In this document: positions 6,844 to 9,349 of the stretch, piece after piece | Position numbering within the stretch: the stretch's first letter is position 1 | Layout: each line of letters begins with the position of its first letter | NCBI GenBank assembly: GCA_003556835.1 | Contig: PWQG01000006.1 | Coordinates: 1 to 9,349, forward strand | Origin: Gammaproteobacteria bacterium | GTDB lineage: Bacteria; Pseudomonadota; Gammaproteobacteria; Pseudomonadales; Pseudohongiellaceae | Direction of reading: 5' to 3' | DNA length: 9,349 nucleotides | The notes under the pieces: generated by a model | Database searches by the model: none | The model's input: only the letters and a program-made list of their open reading frames with translations | Told to the model about the DNA's origin: nothing | Translations under genes and position numbers: made by a program

Positions 6844-8387
6844 GGGGTCCACCGATACAGCCAGGTTTCGCCCCATTGCTCCTCTCCCACATGCAGGGTC
6901 ACGCGCATTTCGGCCGCTTCCGCACCTTCCGGATCCAGCTTGATATAGGCACGATAATCGCCCGTCGCATCCACCAGCGTACCACTGACATCGCTGATAC
7001 GACCGGCGCTGCTCGTGGCCCGGATCTGCACGGCATCCGAATCGGAGCGGACAGAGGGAATCTCCCGTCCTTCACTGTAGTCGATGACAAAAAGTCGCTC
7101 ATTGCTGCCGGGAACACCGCCAGCAGCAGTCTCCCGTATGCGACCCTGCGCTGGAGAAGAAAGATCACCTGCCCCCCAGTGCATCCGATAGTGGAAGGCA
7201 TGGCTTTCCCCCGCCTCCAGACCGGCGGCCGGCTGCCAATAGGCAACAATATTGTCCTGGTACTCATCAATGGTGGGAATTTCCACGAGCTCGACATGCC
7301 CCTCGCCCCAGTCATTCAATGGCTCTATCCAGAGCGAGCTGCGTTTGTCATAACGAGCCTCATCATCATTGAAATGAAAAAATTCCCCATGCCGTTGCAG
7401 CAGTCCGAATCCCGCCGGTACAGCCCCCTGAAAATAGGACACCTGCACCTGTTCCGGATTTCCCAATGGACGCCAGACATGCTCCCCATTGGCTTGCAGT
7501 ATCTTTAGCCCGTCGGAATCATGTACGGCACTGCGAAAGTCATCGAAACGGTTCCGGTTGGTCGCATCGAACAGGAACATGGAAGTGAGCGGCGCAATAC
7601 CAAAACGATCCATGTCGCGGCGCGGATACAATGTGGCTTCCACATCCATGAGGGTGCTCTCGCCCGGCTGGACCGTGAAGTGGTAGGCACCCGTCACGGA
7701 AGGACTGTCCAACAGGGCGTGCAGGACAATTTCCTGCGCATCGTCCTGCGGGCGCTCGATCCAGAACGCAGAGAACCGGGGAAACTCCTCGCTGCCCGGC
7801 CCGACCGTGTTTACGGCCAGGCCCCGCGCCGACAATCCGTAAAACTGATCCCTGCCGACGCTCCGGAAGTAACTGGCCCCCAGGAATACCAGAAACTCCT
7901 CATGACGATCTGGTGTGTTGATCGGGTGATGAACGCGAAAACCGGCATAGCCCCCGGCATCGGCCGCGTCGATCTCTGGCAGACCCTCGTCATAACGGAA
8001 TACCTCAGGCGTGAAAGGCACTGGTCGGGCCGTGCCGTTGGTGACCAGATGCAAGTCGACAGGTGTCGTATGCAGGGAGCCGGGGTGGAACAGCTGTAGC
8101 TGGAAAGGCAGCCCTGCATCGCTCCACAGGGCCTGATCAGGATCGAAGACAATGCGCCGGTACTGATCGTAATCCAGGGAACGTAGCGGATTGTCTGCTG
8201 CCAATTCCTGTGAACTGAAGGCTTGCGTGGCAAGCTCGCGGGCGTGGTCCCTGAGCCATTCCTGGCTGAACGGCCGGCTTTCCGATTCGGAAAGCGCCTG
8301 TGCCAGACTGCGCTGCCCGGACAAAACCATTGAGGCCACGATGAGCCCCGCAAGCAGGCTAGATGCAAGCCAGCCTCTGTGAACCAT
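6840..8387 (-). CDS. opgG: Periplasmic glucans biosynthesis protein OpgG (MdoG)
   Basis: Periplasmic protein required for making osmoregulated periplasmic glucans. Work on E. coli OpgG/OpgD places the family among beta-1,2-glucanases (GH186), so it probably trims or shapes the backbone delivered by OpgH. The 515 residues match E. coli OpgG in length. An N-terminal signal peptide (hydrophobic 7-23, probable cleavage near AQA at 29-31, no twin arginine) is followed by family blocks FYGLSARGLAVNT (182-194), IAPLTSMFLFDA (264-275), QVSYFQGAVPAGFGLLQR (315-332), YDKRSSLWIEPLNDWG (346-361), VELVEIPT (365-372) and DNIVAYWQP (378-386), ending GETWLYRW. AAGGA lies eight bases before the ATG. It is first in the opgGH operon, with the ATGA overlap to opgH. 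No promoter could be picked out by eye in the 244-base upstream region. Confidence 0.95.
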   Translation of the reverse strand: MVHRGWLASSLLAGLIVASMVLSGQRSLAQALSESESRPFSQEWLRDHARELATQAFSSQELAADNPLRSLDYDQYRRIVFDPDQALWSDAGLPFQLQLFHPGSLHTTPVDLHLVTNGTARPVPFTPEVFRYDEGLPEIDAADAGGYAGFRVHHPINTPDRHEEFLVFLGASYFRSVGRDQFYGLSARGLAVNTVGPGSEEFPRFSAFWIERPQDDAQEIVLHALLDSPSVTGAYHFTVQPGESTLMDVEATLYPRRDMDRFGIAPLTSMFLFDATNRNRFDDFRSAVHDSDGLKILQANGEHVWRPLGNPEQVQVSYFQGAVPAGFGLLQRHGEFFHFNDDEARYDKRSSLWIEPLNDWGEGHVELVEIPTIDEYQDNIVAYWQPAAGLEAGESHAFHYRMHWGAGDLSSPAQGRIRETAAGGVPGSNERLFVIDYSEGREIPSVRSDSDAVQIRATSSAGRISDVSGTLVDATGDYRAYIKLDPEGAEAAEMRVTLHVGEEQWGETWLYRWTP

Positions 8388-8631
8388 GTTCCGCTTCCTT
8401 CAGGCCTGTGAAGGTCGAATCATCCAGCCAGGCCGTGCTTGGTACTATGAAAGGAGAGTGCCCCATAACGTACGGAGTCGCGGCAACAGTGGATCAACGC
8501 CAATATTCACCACTGGTCCCGATCGCTAAGCAGATCGTATACTATTTGGATTGCAAAAATATCTTCAGACAGACTCATTCAGGGTATTCCCTTTCATGGA
8601 TCACACTTCCTTCTTATGACCAGCCTCCTCC
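8388..8631. other. Divergent intergenic region between opgG and the phosphatidyltransferase gene
   Basis: This 244-base stretch must hold the start signals of two diverging genes. It is AT-rich at about 8535-8580. On the plus strand TATACT (8538-8543, 5 of 6 matches to the -10 consensus) is a possible promoter element for the right-hand gene, but no convincing -35 hexamer lies at 16-18 bases. Small symmetries are CAGGCCTG (8401-8408) and AGGG-TATT-CCCT (8581-8592). A plus-strand frame opening at ATG 8447 crosses the region but has no ribosome site and an unrecognisable product. No small RNA or riboswitch was recognised. Confidence 0.4.
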
Positions 8632-9349
8632 ATGCCAATCAATCCGCCTGAACTGCAGCGTGAGCTGCTGTGGCTCACGGCGCTGGGCAGTGGTCTGCTG
8701 CTGATCCTGGCAATAGCCCTGGCCGTCGCGGAAAGTCCGCCGTTTGCACTGCGCTGGCTTTCGGTGAGCCTGGGCTGCTGGGCCTTTGTGGCCTGGCAAT
8801 GTCTTACGCGGCTGCATCGGAACCGGGACACAGAGAACCATGCCATGTTCGGCTCACTGGGGCACGGCACCCGGATCACCCTGCTGCGCGGTCTGTTGAT
8901 CGCCGCGACCGCAGGCTTTCTCGCTACCATCGGGGTGCAAACGCAAGCCGCACTGCTGTTTCTTCCCGCTCTGTTTTACACCATAGCCGCACTGGGCGAT
9001 GCGCTGGACGGCTACGTGGCGCGACGCCAGCGACATACCACAGGCCTGGGCGCAGAGCTCGACACCTCGCTGGATGCCTTGGGCCTGCTGGTTGCCCCAC
9101 TGCTGGCCGTTGCATACGGCAAGCTGCATATCAGTTACCTGCTGGTCAGTGCCGCCTATTACCTGTTCCAGTGGGGCCTGCACTGGCGACGCCGGCACGG
9201 CAAAGCCGTCCATCCGCTGCCACCCAGCCGGCTGCGTCGCCATCTCGCCGGGCTGCAGATGGCCCTGGTCGCCACGGTTTTGTGGCCCCCCCTCCCGGCC
9301 GATGTGACCCGCCTGGCCGGCGTGATCTTCATGCTGCCGATGCTGCTCG
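8632..9349 (+). CDS. CDP-alcohol phosphatidyltransferase, 3' end outside window
   Basis: Integral membrane enzyme that joins a CDP-linked lipid and an alcohol, releasing CMP, as in phospholipid head-group synthesis. The first 239 residues are present and the frame is open at the right edge. The complete family signature is seen once: D123-A-L-D126-G127-Y-V-A130-R131, eight residues, G140-A-E-L-D144-T-S-L-D148, i.e. D-x2-D-G-x2-A-R-x8-G-x3-D-x3-D. Residues 82-85 (ITLLRG) begin the domain as in phosphatidylglycerophosphate and phosphatidylserine synthases. About 80 residues with two hydrophobic helices (13-32, 42-58) precede it, an extension not seen in minimal family members. ATG 8632 is the first start after an in-frame stop at 8617, but has no clear ribosome site, so a later start is possible. 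It diverges from opgG. The alcohol substrate cannot be told. Confidence 0.88.
   Translation, partial: MPINPPELQRELLWLTALGSGLLLILAIALAVAESPPFALRWLSVSLGCWAFVAWQCLTRLHRNRDTENHAMFGSLGHGTRITLLRGLLIAATAGFLATIGVQTQAALLFLPALFYTIAALGDALDGYVARRQRHTTGLGAELDTSLDALGLLVAPLLAVAYGKLHISYLLVSAAYYLFQWGLHWRRRHGKAVHPLPPSRLRRHLAGLQMALVATVLWPPLPADVTRLAGVIFMLPMLL

Noticed and set aside
6810..7508. 232-codon plus-strand open frame inside opgG
   Set aside because: Antisense to conserved OpgG blocks; no ribosome site or recognisable domain.
8596..8651. Two tiny overlapping open frames (ATG 8596 and ATG 8616) before the phosphatidyltransferase, resembling a leader peptide
   Set aside because: Only 7 and 11 codons, no ribosome sites and no run of one amino acid or attenuator structure; likely chance.
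8447..8704. Possible small gene across the opgG/phosphatidyltransferase intergenic region, starting ATG 8447
   Set aside because: The AAAGGAGAG tract lies after, not before, the ATG; the product is unrecognisable, Cys-rich at the end, and overlaps the phosphatidyltransferase in another frame.

Overview
The window looks like chromosome of a moderately GC-rich gammaproteobacterium. The OpgG protein keeps long stretches of the enterobacterial sequence, while OpgH is the short type found outside the enterics. MobA is also close to the enterobacterial protein. Placement near Chromatiales/Ectothiorhodospiraceae-like bacteria is only a guess. No rRNA, tRNA, CRISPR array, insertion sequence or phage gene was seen.

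Left part (1-2960). The first 212 bases hold no convincing gene but carry several inverted repeats, including a near-perfect 39-base palindrome at 51-89. Three minus-strand genes follow, read right to left: mobA (molybdenum cofactor guanylyltransferase), a CPBP-type intramembrane protease, and a cytoplasmic beta-lactamase-fold serine hydrolase. mobA and the protease are 27 bases apart and probably co-transcribed; the hydrolase follows after about 130 bases. A plausible sigma70 promoter for mobA lies at 2995-3023.

Middle (2998-5018). Facing away from mobA is the 3' remnant of a DUF6644-like membrane protein gene, whose 5' part is missing; the putative mobA promoter sits inside this relic. Next come a GNAT acetyltransferase and, 41 bases later on the same strand, a histone-deacetylase-family zinc amidohydrolase with an exceptionally strong ribosome binding site and a GTG start. 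Together they form a candidate acetylation/deacetylation pair.

Right part (4960-9349). The minus-strand opgG-opgH operon, for osmoregulated periplasmic glucan synthesis, has its genes coupled by an ATGA overlap. The end of opgH overlaps the end of the deacetylase gene by 59 bases. Divergent from opgG, across a 244-base intergenic region, is a CDP-alcohol phosphatidyltransferase that runs off the right edge.

Most of the window is recognisable housekeeping or envelope functions. The less ordinary points are the GNAT/deacetylase pair with an N-terminal insertion in the deacetylase, the promoter-in-a-relic arrangement at mobA, the protease/hydrolase pair behind mobA, and the unexplained palindromes at the left edge.
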